Positions 23,713 through 33,198 of a stretch of 36,927 bases of DNA are shown in pieces; positions within the stretch are counted from its first letter, which is position 1; each line of letters starts with the position of its first letter. The DNA comes from Saprolegnia diclina VS20. Taxonomy: Eukaryota > Oomycota > Saprolegniomycetes > Saprolegniales > Saprolegniaceae. The position numbers and the translations under genes were made by a program. Location: contig NW_008246119.1 of NCBI RefSeq assembly GCF_000281045.1, positions 35,326-72,252 of the forward strand, read 5' to 3'. A model generated the notes under the pieces. The model was not told where the DNA came from and searched no databases. It worked only from the letters and a program-made list of their open reading frames with translations.

Positions 23713-26598
23713 ATGCCACCGAAGAAGGGGAAGAAGCCCGCGCCCGCCAAGAAGGCCGTCTCTGGCGATGACGACTGGGACATCCTCAACGAGTTCGCGA
23801 CGCCTGCGCCTGCGCCCGTGGAAGCGACGCCGGCGCCGGCCGAGCCCACGACCGAGGCCGAGCCTGCCGTCGACGACGCAGTGGCTGCCCATTTGGCCAG
23901 CTTGGGTATCTCGGCCAGCGCGGCTGCGGACAAGAAAAAGAAGAAGAAGGGCAAGAAGAAGGGTGACGATGCCAAGGACGAGGCGCCTGCTGCTGCGGCT
24001 GCGCCTGCCCCGGCGGGCCCCAAGAAGCCGCTCTCGGCCGCTGCCAAGGCGCTCTTGGAACGCCAAGCGGCTCTCAAGGCCGAACAGGATCGCCTCAAGG
24101 CGATCCAGGAGGAAGAGGACCGCCTCGAGCGGGAAGCTGAAGCCGCGCGCCTCGAAGCCATCCGCAAGAAGGAAGAGGCCGCCGAGCGCAAGCGTCTGGC
24201 CAAGAAGGCCAAGGTCGAAGCCGCCAAGGCCGAGGGTACCTACATGACAAAAGCGCAGAAGCTTAAGGCCCAGCGCGCGCAGGCGGCTTTGGAAGCCATG
24301 AAGGCGCAAGGTCTGGTCACGATCGTCGCCGACGAAGAGAAGAAGCCCGTCGTGTACACCAACACGAAGAAGAACAAGAAGCAGCCCAAGAAGGAGGAAG
24401 AAGTCGTCGAGGAGGTCAAGCCTGCCGCCGAGGACGTGCCGGATGCCTGGGACGCCAGCGACAACGAGGACAAGGCCGAGGCCGAGGCCCCGGACGCGTG
24501 GGACGACGACGAGTGGGATGACTCGGCGCTCATTGCAACGATCCAGCAAAAGGTCGAAGAGACTTCGACAACGGCCGCCGAAGACGAAGTCGAAGATCTC
24601 ATCGAGCTCGAAAAGGAAAAGGAGAAGGAGCGTCTCCTCCAGCAAGGCTTGGCCTTGGCCAAGCGCCAGGCCGAGCAGGAAGCCGAGGCGGCCCTCGCGG
24701 CCGAGGCCGAGACCGTCCGGTCCAAGGCCAAGCAAGAAGAAGACCGCAAGAAGCGCGAGGCTGCTGAACGCCGTCGCGTGCGCGAGGAGGAGGCCCGTGC
24801 CGCCATCTCGGAAGACAACCTTCGGTCGCCAATTTGCTGTATCATGGGTCACGTCGATACGGGCAAGACGAAGCTTCTCGACAACATCCGCAAGACCAAG
24901 GTGCAGGACGCTGAAGCCGGTGGTATCACGCAGCAGATTGGTGCGACCTTCTTCCCGGTCGAAGCCATCAAGCAAAAGACGGCTGCGCTCCAGAAGGTGA
25001 CCAACCTTCAGTACAAGCTCCCGGGTCTCCTCGTCATCGACACGCCGGGCCACGAGAGTTTTACGAACCTCCGCTCGCGCGGCTCGTCGCTCTGCGACAT
25101 TGCGATCCTGGTCGTCGATATCATGCACGGCCTCGAACCCCAGACGCTGGAATCGCTCCGCCTCTTGCGTGCCAAGCGCGCGCCGTTTGTCGTCGCGCTC
25201 AACAAGATTGATCGCTGCTACTCGTGGAAGACGTGCCCGGACATGCCGATCCGCGACGCGCTCGCGCTCCAGAACGAACACGTGGTGCGCGAGTTTGAAG
25301 ACCGCGCCAAGAAGATCATGGTCGAGTTTGCCGAGCAGGGCCTCAACGCCGAGGTCTACTGGCGCAACAAGGACCTCGGCCGCACCGTGTCGCTCATCCC
25401 GACGTCGGCAATCTCGGGCGAAGGCGTCCCGGATCTGCTCATGATGCTCACCAAGCTCACGCAGGAGCGCATGGCCAAGTCGCTTGCCTTTGTCGACATC
25501 CTCCAGTGTACCGTGCTCGAAGTCAAGGTCATTGAAGGTCTCGGCACGACCATCGATACGATTCTCGTCAACGGCTCGCTCAGCGAAGGCCAGACCATTG
25601 TCGTGTGTACGCTCGAGGGGCCGGTCGTCTCGACGATCCGGTCGCTTTTGACGCCGCACCCGATGAAGGAGATCCGCGTCAAGGGCGAGTACATCCACCA
25701 CCAGACGATCAAGGCTGCGATGGGTGTCAAGATCTGCGCGCAAGGCCTCGAGAAGGCGGTCGCTGGTACGCAGATCCACGTCGTGGGTCCCGACGACGAC
25801 GTCGAGGAGCTCAAGGACTCTGTCATGTCGGACCTCTCCAACATTATGGACTCTGTCAACGCGACCAAGCGCGGTGTCATGGTGCAGGCGTCGACGCTCG
25901 GTGCGCTCGAAGCCCTCCTCGAGTTTCTCCGGTCGTGCGACCCGCCGATTCCGGTCGCTTGCGTCAACATTGGGCCGGTCCACAAGAAGGACGTTGTCCG
26001 TGCCAGCGTGCAGCTCGAGCACAACAAGGAGTACGCGACGATCCTCGCCTTTGACGTCAAGATCCAAAACGACGCCAACGAGCTCGCCAACGAGCTCGGC
26101 GTGCGCATCTTCACGGCCGACATCATCTACCATCTCTTCGACCAGTTTACGGCCTACATGGACAACATCAAGGCGCTTCGCCGCGAGCAGTTTGCCGACG
26201 TCGCCGTCTTCCCCGTCATTTTGCGCATCATCCCGACGTGCGTCTTCAACAAGAAGGACCCGATCATCCTCGGCGTCGACATTGAAGATGGTATCCTCAA
26301 GGTCGGCACGCCGCTCGTGGCGATCGTCGGCGGCGTCCTCGTTTCCGTCGGGCGCGTTGGCTCGATCGAGAAGGACAACAAGCCGACCGAGACGGCCAAG
26401 AAGGGCGCGAGCGTTGCGGTGCGTATCGAGTCCGACTCGAACGTGACGTACGGCCGCCACTTTGACCACACGGCCAAGCTCTACTCGCATCTGAGCCGCG
26501 CGTCCATCGACGCGCTCAAGGAAAACTTCAAGGAGGACCTCGCCAAGGACGACTGGCGGCTCGTCATTCGTCTCAAGGGCGTCTTTGGCATTATCTAA
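23713..26598 (+). CDS. Eukaryotic translation initiation factor 5B (eIF5B/IF2-like GTPase)
   Basis: A ribosome-dependent GTPase that joins the large subunit to the initiation complex in the cytosol. One exon, 961 residues. The N-terminal ~360 residues are Lys/Glu/Ala-rich and charged, as in eukaryotic eIF5B, with repeated DAWD motifs around 24440-24520. The GTPase domain shows G1 GHVDTGKT (379-386), switch I GITQQIG, G3 DTPGHE (443-448), G4 NKID (497-500) and G5 SAISGEG (565-571). The C-terminal domains II-IV continue to the end without a break, with the usual KKDVVRASVQLEH and ILRIIPTCVFN blocks. The start is the first ATG giving the lysine-rich MPPKKGKK terminus. It is the only multi-exon-sized gene here without introns and has a strong preference for C/G at third positions, as expected for a highly expressed gene. 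Confidence 0.97.
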   Translation: MPPKKGKKPAPAKKAVSGDDDWDILNEFATPAPAPVEATPAPAEPTTEAEPAVDDAVAAHLASLGISASAAADKKKKKKGKKKGDDAKDEAPAAAAAPAPAGPKKPLSAAAKALLERQAALKAEQDRLKAIQEEEDRLEREAEAARLEAIRKKEEAAERKRLAKKAKVEAAKAEGTYMTKAQKLKAQRAQAALEAMKAQGLVTIVADEEKKPVVYTNTKKNKKQPKKEEEVVEEVKPAAEDVPDAWDASDNEDKAEAEAPDAWDDDEWDDSALIATIQQKVEETSTTAAEDEVEDLIELEKEKEKERLLQQGLALAKRQAEQEAEAALAAEAETVRSKAKQEEDRKKREAAERRRVREEEARAAISEDNLRSPICCIMGHVDTGKTKLLDNIRKTKVQDAEAGGITQQIGATFFPVEAIKQKTAALQKVTNLQYKLPGLLVIDTPGHESFTNLRSRGSSLCDIAILVVDIMHGLEPQTLESLRLLRAKRAPFVVALNKIDRCYSWKTCPDMPIRDALALQNEHVVREFEDRAKKIMVEFAEQGLNAEVYWRNKDLGRTVSLIPTSAISGEGVPDLLMMLTKLTQERMAKSLAFVDILQCTVLEVKVIEGLGTTIDTILVNGSLSEGQTIVVCTLEGPVVSTIRSLLTPHPMKEIRVKGEYIHHQTIKAAMGVKICAQGLEKAVAGTQIHVVGPDDDVEELKDSVMSDLSNIMDSVNATKRGVMVQASTLGALEALLEFLRSCDPPIPVACVNIGPVHKKDVVRASVQLEHNKEYATILAFDVKIQNDANELANELGVRIFTADIIYHLFDQFTAYMDNIKALRREQFADVAVFPVILRIIPTCVFNKKDPIILGVDIEDGILKVGTPLVAIVGGVLVSVGRVGSIEKDNKPTETAKKGASVAVRIESDSNVTYGRHFDHTAKLYSHLSRASIDALKENFKEDLAKDDWRLVIRLKGVFGII

Positions 26599-26723
26599 CG
26601 TCATCCGTCGTTCCGTGCAAATGTGTGTGTTGGTCGAAACGCTGAAAACAAAGGGATAGCTTAGTGGGCAAGGCGGGTGGTGTTAATACAGGGCGATGGC
26701 GAGGGCCATCGGAAGGATGCAAC

Positions 26724-27958
26724 TTAGTTCTTGTTCATGTACGTGTCCATGTCGTCGTCCAAGTCGGCAGCCGACTTTTCCTCGCCACGGCTATCCATGC
26801 AAGCATGAGTTGTCGAGGTTGAGAGGAGAACGTGCGTACCCTCCCCGGCCACGACGGGCACCGCCGCCGTTGCGACGGCCACCGCTGCCACCACGGTTGC
26901 TACACACATCGCAAGCCAGTAAGCATGATGATACACTGTCGATGGGAAGACGCACCCGTTGCCGTTGAACGTCACCTTGAAGTCAACGTCCTTGCCGGCA
27001 GCGCCCTTGAGCGCCGTGCCGAAAAGACCCGAGCGCACGTTCTTCGAGTTGTCGCCCTTGTTGGAGCTGGTGTTGTTGCCGCCTTGGCGCGCGCTGCCTT
27101 CGTCCATGGTGATCTTCATGGGCTGGTTGTCCAACGTGCAGCCTATGGACTTTGTGAGAGATGTTGCATGGAGTGCGGGGTGGTACCGTCGTATTTGTTG
27201 ATGGCGGCCTGCGCCGACTGGATGCTCGTGAACCAAACACGAGCTTGGCCCTAGACATGGACACTGGTACAGCCAACCGCTCGATGGAGCGCCGCACGGG
27301 AGCCCGGCACGCGCGCGCGGATCGGTCCATGGAAATTCGACGTATCCAAGCGTCGCACGATGCGTGATGCGCGAGTGTCGTTCCCGAGGCGGCGAGAAGA
27401 AGAAGTTCAAAACAAGGATGAGGTCACACCTTGGAGCGGCCCGCGCGGTCGTAGAGGATCTCGTACTTGGCGACCTTGCCGACGGTGCTAAAGAGCTCCT
27501 TGATGTCGTCTTCCAAGACGTCGAATTTCAGGTTCGTCACAAAGATCTTGAAGACCGTCTCGTCTTGGCCCTGCGTCTTGCCGCCGAGGCGCGAGAGGAT
27601 CGACGCTATATCGTAGCATGAGCCGCCGGTCGCTTGCAGCCGCACGTACCCTTGCGGCCCGACGACTTGTTGCTGTTGCTGTTGTTGTTCTTGTTCGAGT
27701 TGTCGTCCATGTCGACGTCGTCGTCGTTCTACACCTCGCCATGAGCCCTCTTCTTCACGCAGCGACGTCTACCTTGCGACCATACGGCGTGCCGCTGCTG
27801 CGGCCGCGGCCGGCGTTGGCGCGGCCACGGCGGACCGGACCGGCGCCGCCCGAGGACTCCTTGCCCCCGCGGCCGCCCTTGCTGCCCGAGGCCGTCGTCT
27901 TCTTCTTCTGGATGAGGTCATCAAGGCTCATGTCGAGCGAGTTGAGGAGCGACGACAT
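26724..27958 (-). CDS. Aly/REF (THO complex subunit 4-like) mRNA export adaptor
   Basis: A nuclear RNA-binding adaptor that links spliced mRNA to the UAP56 helicase and the export receptor. 272 residues in seven exons: 27958-27773, 27728-27650, 27605-27430, 27250-27187, 27142-26956, 26899-26840, 26790-26724. The N-terminus carries a UAP56-binding motif (MSLDDLIQKKK) followed by Gly/Arg-rich sequence and an Asn-rich spacer. The RRM begins near residue 105 with RNP2 IFVTNL; the RNP1 region is GQARVWFTS in exon 4, and DGCTLDNQPMKITM closes the domain. An RGG box (repeated GGR/RGG) and the acidic C-terminus DLDDDMDTYMNKN complete the Aly/REF order. Intron 27429-27251 is 179 bp, three to four times the local norm. 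Confidence 0.9.
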
Positions 27959-28344
27959 GGTAGCTTCTTCGTCGTAGGTGAATCACTTTCTTTCCCCCTC
28001 TCGCTAACAACCAGACATGGTGCCGGATACGGATTTCAGAACCCATTTTGATTGGTCGAGAGCCAAGATTTCCGGATACGATCCTCGTTTCTGTGGAATT
28101 TCGAACTGAACTGGAGCCTCAGATCGGCCGAGCCGAACATGGGGTGCGGCAGGAGGTGCATGGGACGCCTGACCGACCTGTCGCGTGACGCCGGCCTACC
28201 AGGACGCATGACGCTGGCCTACCAGGACGCATGACGCTGGCAGAGAAGCGCAAGACGACGCTGGTCATGAGCTTGGATCTGCCCACCGGGCGATGAAGGA
28301 GAGGGCGGAGAAGGCGGATGATATCTATTACGAGTGGCGAACGA
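27959..28344. other. Spacer between the Aly/REF start and the GST-fold gene stop
   Basis: 386 bp. Two same-direction CCGGATAC octamers (28023-28030 and 28072-28079) lie in the Aly/REF promoter side, and a 23-bp tandem repeat lies near the GST-gene end. No gene is visible. Confidence 0.5.
28187..28241 (+). repeat. 23-bp tandem repeat, two copies plus a partial third
   Basis: Units 28187-28209 and 28210-28232 differ at one base (unit core CCTACCAGGACGCAT), and the first nine bases recur at 28233-28241. It lies just past the stop of the GST-fold gene. Confidence 0.75.
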
Positions 28345-29289
28345 CTACTTGGCTTGGCAGCAACAGACGCACTTGCCAGCGCACATGCAAAAGTGGCACT
28401 TGGCGAGGACCGAGAAGCCAATCGTGGTCTTCCAGTGGGGCGGCCACCTAGTACGTAGTCGTTGGGTGACAATAGGCCGTCGATAAGAGAGTACGTCTTT
28501 TCAATGGACGGGCGCGAGCACATGCGCAGGTACCACATTGCAAGCCGCGGGTACAAGCCGTCGAGCTGGAGGCCACATCGGACTGCGTAGGCCACGTTGG
28601 TAAAGACGACAATGTCACAGAGGCACGGCTCGTTCGCGACGAGGTAGTTGCGGCCGGTCAAGTAGAGCTCCCAGAGCTTAAGCTCCGACTCGAGATAGTG
28701 CCATTTCGCTTGCAGCACATCCGGGTTTGGTCGAATGTTCTTGGTTGCATTCGCCTGCGCGCGCCGGAGGTACACGACCATTTCGCCGACCATGGAGAGG
28801 ATTTCGTTCGACTCGTGGAGGCGCGTCTGCGCGATCGCATACAGCTTCGGGTCGTTAGGAAGAAGTGGGTTGGGATAAAACTGCTCAAGGTACGCCAGGA
28901 TCGCTGCGCACTCGTAGAGAATGACGCCCGACGTGCCATCGGCAAAGACCGGCACGCGCATGCGCGGGTTGAGCTGCTGGAAGGCCGGCGTCTTGAGCAC
29001 GCCACTCGAGAAGCTCACGCACACGCTGCGGTACTCGATCTTCTTTTCTTCGAGCGCAATCAAGACACGCCAGGCTAGACGCCAATCGCCACGATGAGGA
29101 TCGGCGCCAAGAAGCGAGTGTACCTTGCGGCGAGCCCGAGCCCCAGAACAAGACGCGCTCGCCGGGCTTGGCGTAGTTCTGGATGAGGTCTTCCTCGGTA
29201 CAGATCGAGTAGTCGTCGTCGCTGGCCGGCGACGCATGCGCCTGCACGAGCGCCTCATGGCTCGTCGTGGGCTTGGCCGCGTCGTCCAT
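28345..29289 (-). CDS. Glutathione S-transferase-fold protein with cysteine-rich C-terminus
   Basis: 282 residues in three exons: 29289-29124, 29074-28495, 28447-28345. An acidic N-terminal extension of about 45 residues precedes the thioredoxin-fold GST domain. Residues VLFWGSGSPQAWRVLIALEE start that domain, with the Ser-Pro pair in the position of the usual catalytic Ser/Cys. The cis-proline segment MRVPVF and ECAAILAYLE match the glutathione-binding half. An alpha-helical C-terminal GST domain follows, with CDIVVFTNVAYAVRCG and the RPSIEKT end. The last exon adds KTTIGFSVLAKCHF and a tail with seven cysteines in fourteen residues, ending CCCQAK. The intron 28494-28448 (GTACTC...CTAG, 47 bp) was chosen because it is typical in length and joins a clean frame. 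Substrate unknown; it could be a detoxification enzyme or a GDAP1-like non-enzymatic member. Confidence 0.8.
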
Positions 29290-30087
29290 CTTGCGTTGCA
29301 ACAGAAAAATGGCAGCTATATCAATTCCTAGAGGTTGTATACACCATTGAGGTCCACAGTCCGGATACAAGATGGTTTCGTATCCGGTAGGATGTGCGTG
29401 AAGGCGATTGGGTCAATTGAGAGTCGTTTTGGCCAATGGCATGGCGAGATTGTTTTGACAAAGCCAAGAGTCATTTCTCTATAGTGACTCAAGTTGAACT
29501 TGGCTGTCGTCGATGGCGCATTTGGCCATCCTCTCGCGACATCATGCAATCGTATCCAAGATACATGCTTGAATCCTGAAGGGCAAAATAGAGAGTCATG
29601 CAATGAACGGTGATGCACAAACCCGTCGACTATATGTTTCACGATCTGTGGATGATTACTCCACACTCAGACCTTTGGCATCCATCCTTCCAAGGGCTGC
29701 TAGAATGCCACCAGAATTATATTAGTTGGCGCTTTGACAATGAAGCGAGGCGCGCATGGGCAAAGTGAGTGCAACAGAGATCTGTTGCCGATTTAGGATC
29801 ACATCTGCTTGTGACTTCTTTCAGTCGTTGCAATGGCTGGAGTGGCAGCAGTGTGTCCTTTGCTTTGCATGTTAGCTTAGTGTCGGAAGAGGCGAACAAC
29901 GGTGCTTCCGAAGTCGAGAGTCTTCGTGCGCATATACTGTTCGAGTCTTATCCCCGCTTTCGATCGTCCGACGCTTCTTCTCAGTTCTCGCTCATCTGTG
30001 CCGTGGGCGAGAACGAGACAGTCTTGAAAAAACGTTGACCATTGAGCAAGTTTGTCGGATATTTATGCTGGCCAATTATTGGACGAA
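29290..30087. promoter_or_regulatory. Divergent spacer between the GST-fold gene and release factor gene
   Basis: 798 bp, AT-richer than its neighbours. It carries the inverted CCGGATAC pair at 29361-29387, close to the GST-gene start. Short open frames on both strands lack recognisable motifs or splice support, so I call no gene. Confidence 0.5.
29361..29387. repeat. Inverted CCGGATAC pair
   Basis: CCGGATAC at 29361-29368 and its reverse complement GTATCCGG at 29380-29387 are separated by 11 bp. It is one of four such pairs in the window, all between genes and about 75 bp upstream of the GST-fold ATG. Confidence 0.7.
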
Positions 30088-31520
30088 ATGTTTCGCGCAG
30101 CTTCGACCGCGCTCGTGCGTCACCGCCCGGTGCTCGGCCTCCATGGTGCGCTCTTCGCGACGCCGCAGCGCGCCTTCGCCTTGCACTCGTCCATCATCGA
30201 CCGCATGCAACTGCTGACGGTGCGCTACGAAGAGCTCTCCAAGGAGCTCATGAGGTATGTCCTTTCTATCGACGACGGCTATGGCTCACGCCAGGCCAGC
30301 AACGATGGCAACATTGCGCCGTCGCGGATCGCCAAGCTCTCAATCGAGATGTCCGAGATGGAGCCTGCCCTTGAAGCCATTCGTGAGCTGGAAGCGCGCC
30401 AAGAGTCCATCGCCGAGCTCGAAGAGGTACTATCATGCAATATCTTATCGCCAGTTCTTAGCCACGGCAGGTGATTGCCGAGGCCACCGAAAGCAACGAT
30501 GCAGACTCGGCAGAACTTCGGGCGATGGCGACCGAAGAAAAGTTTGAGCTTCTCAGCGGTATCGACAGCATTGAGAAGGACATTACGGTACACATGTCCG
30601 AGTCTCGCTTGGGGTCCTAGCTCACATTTTGGTAGCGCCTCATGCTGCCAAAGGACGAGGCAGATGACAAGAGCGCGATTCTCGAAATTCGCGCCGGCAC
30701 GGGCGGTGACGAAGCCTCGCTGTTCGCCGGCGACGTGTTGCGCATGTATCAAAAGTTTGCTGCCCTCTGCGGCTGGAAGTTTGAGATTCTGAGCTTGAGC
30801 GAGACGGACCTCGGCGGCTGCAAGGAGTGTGCAGTCTCGATCACGGTCCGTTCAATCGCCATCGTTTCGATACTTGACGCATGGACAGGGTCGCGGCGCG
30901 TACGGTCGCATGAAGTTCGAGTCCGGTACACACCGCGTGCAGCGCGTGCCCGTCAACGACACGCGCGTGCACACGAGTGCAATCACGATCGCTGTGCTGC
31001 CCGAAGTCGAAGAGGTAGCATGACATCTCGTGCTGGTCTGTCTCACATTGCACTTTAGATTGAGATGAAAAATGTCTTTTTGCCCAAGGACTTGCGCATT
31101 GATGTCTACCGGGCGAGTGGCGCGGGCGGCCAGCACGTCAACACGACGGAAAGTGCCGTGCGGATTACGCACTTGCCGACGAATACGGTCGTGGCGGTTC
31201 AGGACGAGCGGTCCCAGCACCAAAACAAGGCCAAGGCCATGAAGATTCTTTGCGCCCGCGTCTACGACGCCGAGCGCCGCGCCGCCCACTCGGAGCGCGA
31301 CAAGATGCGCATGTCGCAGATCGGGTCGGGCGACCGCTCGGAGCGTGTGCGCACGTACAACTTTCCGCAAAGCCGGATCTCGGACCACCGTGTCGACGGC
31401 CTCTCGACGTTTGGCATGGACCGCATGATGGAAGGTCTTCTCTTGGACGAAATCATTGACGCGCTCGTGCTCCACGACCAAAACGACAAGCTCCAGCGCA
31501 TGAACGACCAGCTGAAATAA
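30088..31520 (+). CDS. Mitochondrial class-I peptide chain release factor (RF1 type)
   Basis: Terminates organellar translation by hydrolysing peptidyl-tRNA. 402 residues in six exons: 30088-30254, 30300-30426, 30471-30587, 30636-30845, 30889-31014, 31059-31520. The Arg/Ala-rich N-terminus fits a mitochondrial presequence (inference). The domain-2 block [16 protein letters not shown] and the catalytic GGQ (272-274, in [16 protein letters not shown]) are intact, and the C-terminal [18 protein letters not shown] is canonical. The codon-recognition loop is unusual: after HRVQRV it reads [10 protein letters not shown], two residues shorter than the usual PxTExxGRxHTS of RF1. It is therefore RF1-like by overall sequence, while its stop-codon preference is uncertain. 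Acceptors in this gene are mostly CAG, unlike the other genes in the window. Confidence 0.93.
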
Positions 31521-31705
31521 GTTTGAATACCAACATGATAGTCTAGTGCGTCGTGTGCGTGCATCACCATGTCATTGCGTCTCAAGACGACAGGCCGCTG
31601 TGTTAGATGCATAAAGCTGCGTGGTGAGGCCGAGTCGCCATCGCACCTCGTCGTTGCCACGAGCGAAACGCAAGCAAGGACTGCACTGGTAGCTCTATTT
31701 TCTAC

Positions 31706-32719
31706 TCACGACGACGGATGCTCGGCGGCATAGACAGCGAGCTGATCGGCCTTGGAGAGCCCGAGACGACCACGCCAGAGGTCGGCGACAACGGGTGAGT
31801 CGTCCTTGATGCCGCGGTGCACTTGGTCGAGTGCATCGCGGCTGTTGACATGACCGTACCATTCGCCGTCTAGTAGAATGTTGTAGAAGCGTCCACGCAT
31901 GCATGAGGACTTGTACTGGGATGAACGATGCAGTTGCCAGCAAAACGATGCCCGCCATAATGGCTCGTCGCGTACGCTTGCCATTCTGGAATATCCTTCT
32001 ACTCGCGCGTGGCTTTCAAATGAATGACCTGGGACATGAAGAAGCAGCCTACCTCGATCCACTCGATGAGCTTGGGGCCCGCACACGCACAGCGAAAATC
32101 GCGGTTGGCGTGCGCGCACACAAACACGTGCTTGCCTTGCAGCGGGGCCACCGTCACCCTAATTGCATTACCAATCAACCTCGACGTTTCGCTGCACGAA
32201 GCTCCCTCGTACCGTGCTTGGAGGGCGTCCATGTCAACGTCCTCCTGAAGCAAGGTCTCGGTGACGAAGGTCACTAGATCACACATTTTGTCAGCTTTGA
32301 GAGTACACATATTGCGTACCGTCTTCCGCACGAATATTCCGCAGGCGAATGTTCTCGGGGAAGACGAGTGCGTCGTGCGTCGCCGCATCCGGAGTCGCGT
32401 CGGCGTTGGTCGCGCCGGGGTGGGCCACCGACACGACAAGCTGGGCGCGCTCCTTGGTGTTGATCTTGTCCGTAATCTATCGCAATGTGTGAGTCATGTA
32501 CGTGGCGCCCTCGTCGTAGCGTACCGCACTGTACGTGGCGAGGATGTGGTCGGTCTGCTCAATCTTCTTGGGCCACGCCTCGGCCGAAAGCGACGGCTCG
32601 AGAAGAATGAGGTGGCGCCGATGGCTCTACGCTAAGGTGAGCTAGCATACACTGGAGTAGCAGTCTACCAGGACCGAGCCCGCAATTGAGAACCAGCGTC
32701 GGTGCGTCGCGCGCAGCAT
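31706..32719 (-). CDS. Apd1/Aim32-type thioredoxin-like [2Fe-2S] protein (sucrase/ferredoxin-like family)
   Basis: 258 residues in six exons: 32719-32669, 32626-32525, 32476-32320, 32273-32053, 31998-31917, 31869-31706. The family holds a [2Fe-2S] cluster with two Cys and two His ligands. Both signatures are visible: C-x8-C in HVFVCAHANRDFRCACAGP and H-x3-H in SHYGGHRFAGN. Downstream, IVHPNGEWYGHV and the C-terminal helix ending YAAEHPSS match the family end. The short basic first exon (MLRATHRRWFSIAGSVL) looks like a mitochondrial targeting peptide, which agrees with Aim32 localisation (inference). All introns are 42-54 bp with TAG acceptors. The gene converges on the release factor with 185 bp between stops. 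Its exact redox partner is not known. Confidence 0.87.
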
Positions 32720-33198
32720 TTTGACAAATGGAACGGCCAAGTGGCGCCATTCCTCAAAATAGTGTAATAGTGTGCACCGGATGGGTCAGTGGACCAAAGG
32801 GTGGACTGAGATGCCACCCAGATCACGAGCTCAAAGAGCACGGCGAAGCAAGACGACAAGGGGACGCTGCATCCGTGCAGCGACATGGACGACATGCCAA
32901 CAACGATTAACTGTTGCAAATAGATCGATTTTGGTAGTATGTCGGTCAGTGGGTCAGTGGCTAAATGCACCCAATTTGCTGCCAAGCGAGCAAGAAAGAG
33001 GCACTCGATCGCGCACCATTGATCGCACATGACTCCTTCGAGCTACCGGTAGCTACGATAAATTCACTGTACTTTCCATCGGCGAGCTTCGTGGCAGTTG
33101 AGTGCCGGGACCTCAGCGCACTTGCTCTGAGCTCAACGAATACTTTTGTGACTGGCGTTGTACGGTTCGGGCTGTGATTACGCCGATCTTGAAGGGAC
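32720..33198. promoter_or_regulatory. Divergent spacer between the Aim32-like and Tudor/EF-hand genes
   Basis: 479 bp. Holds the promoters of two divergent genes. I see no conserved element of the CCGGATAC kind and no supported open frame. Confidence 0.45.

Noticed and set aside
23674-26604. A 976-codon open frame antisense to eIF5B
   Set aside because: It mirrors the eIF5B frame; strong C/G third-position bias in a charged, repetitive coding sequence removes stops on the opposite strand. The translation is Arg/Asp/Leu-rich with no domain.
28119-28344. Continuation of the GST-fold reading frame past 28345
   Set aside because: The read-through frame becomes Arg/Pro/Ser-rich and runs into the tandem repeat; splicing at 28494-28448 gives a cleaner end.
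29290-30087. Search for tRNA or other RNA genes in the long spacers
   Set aside because: I saw no cloverleaf-compatible arms or conserved A/B-box promoter sequences; a covariance-model search would settle it.
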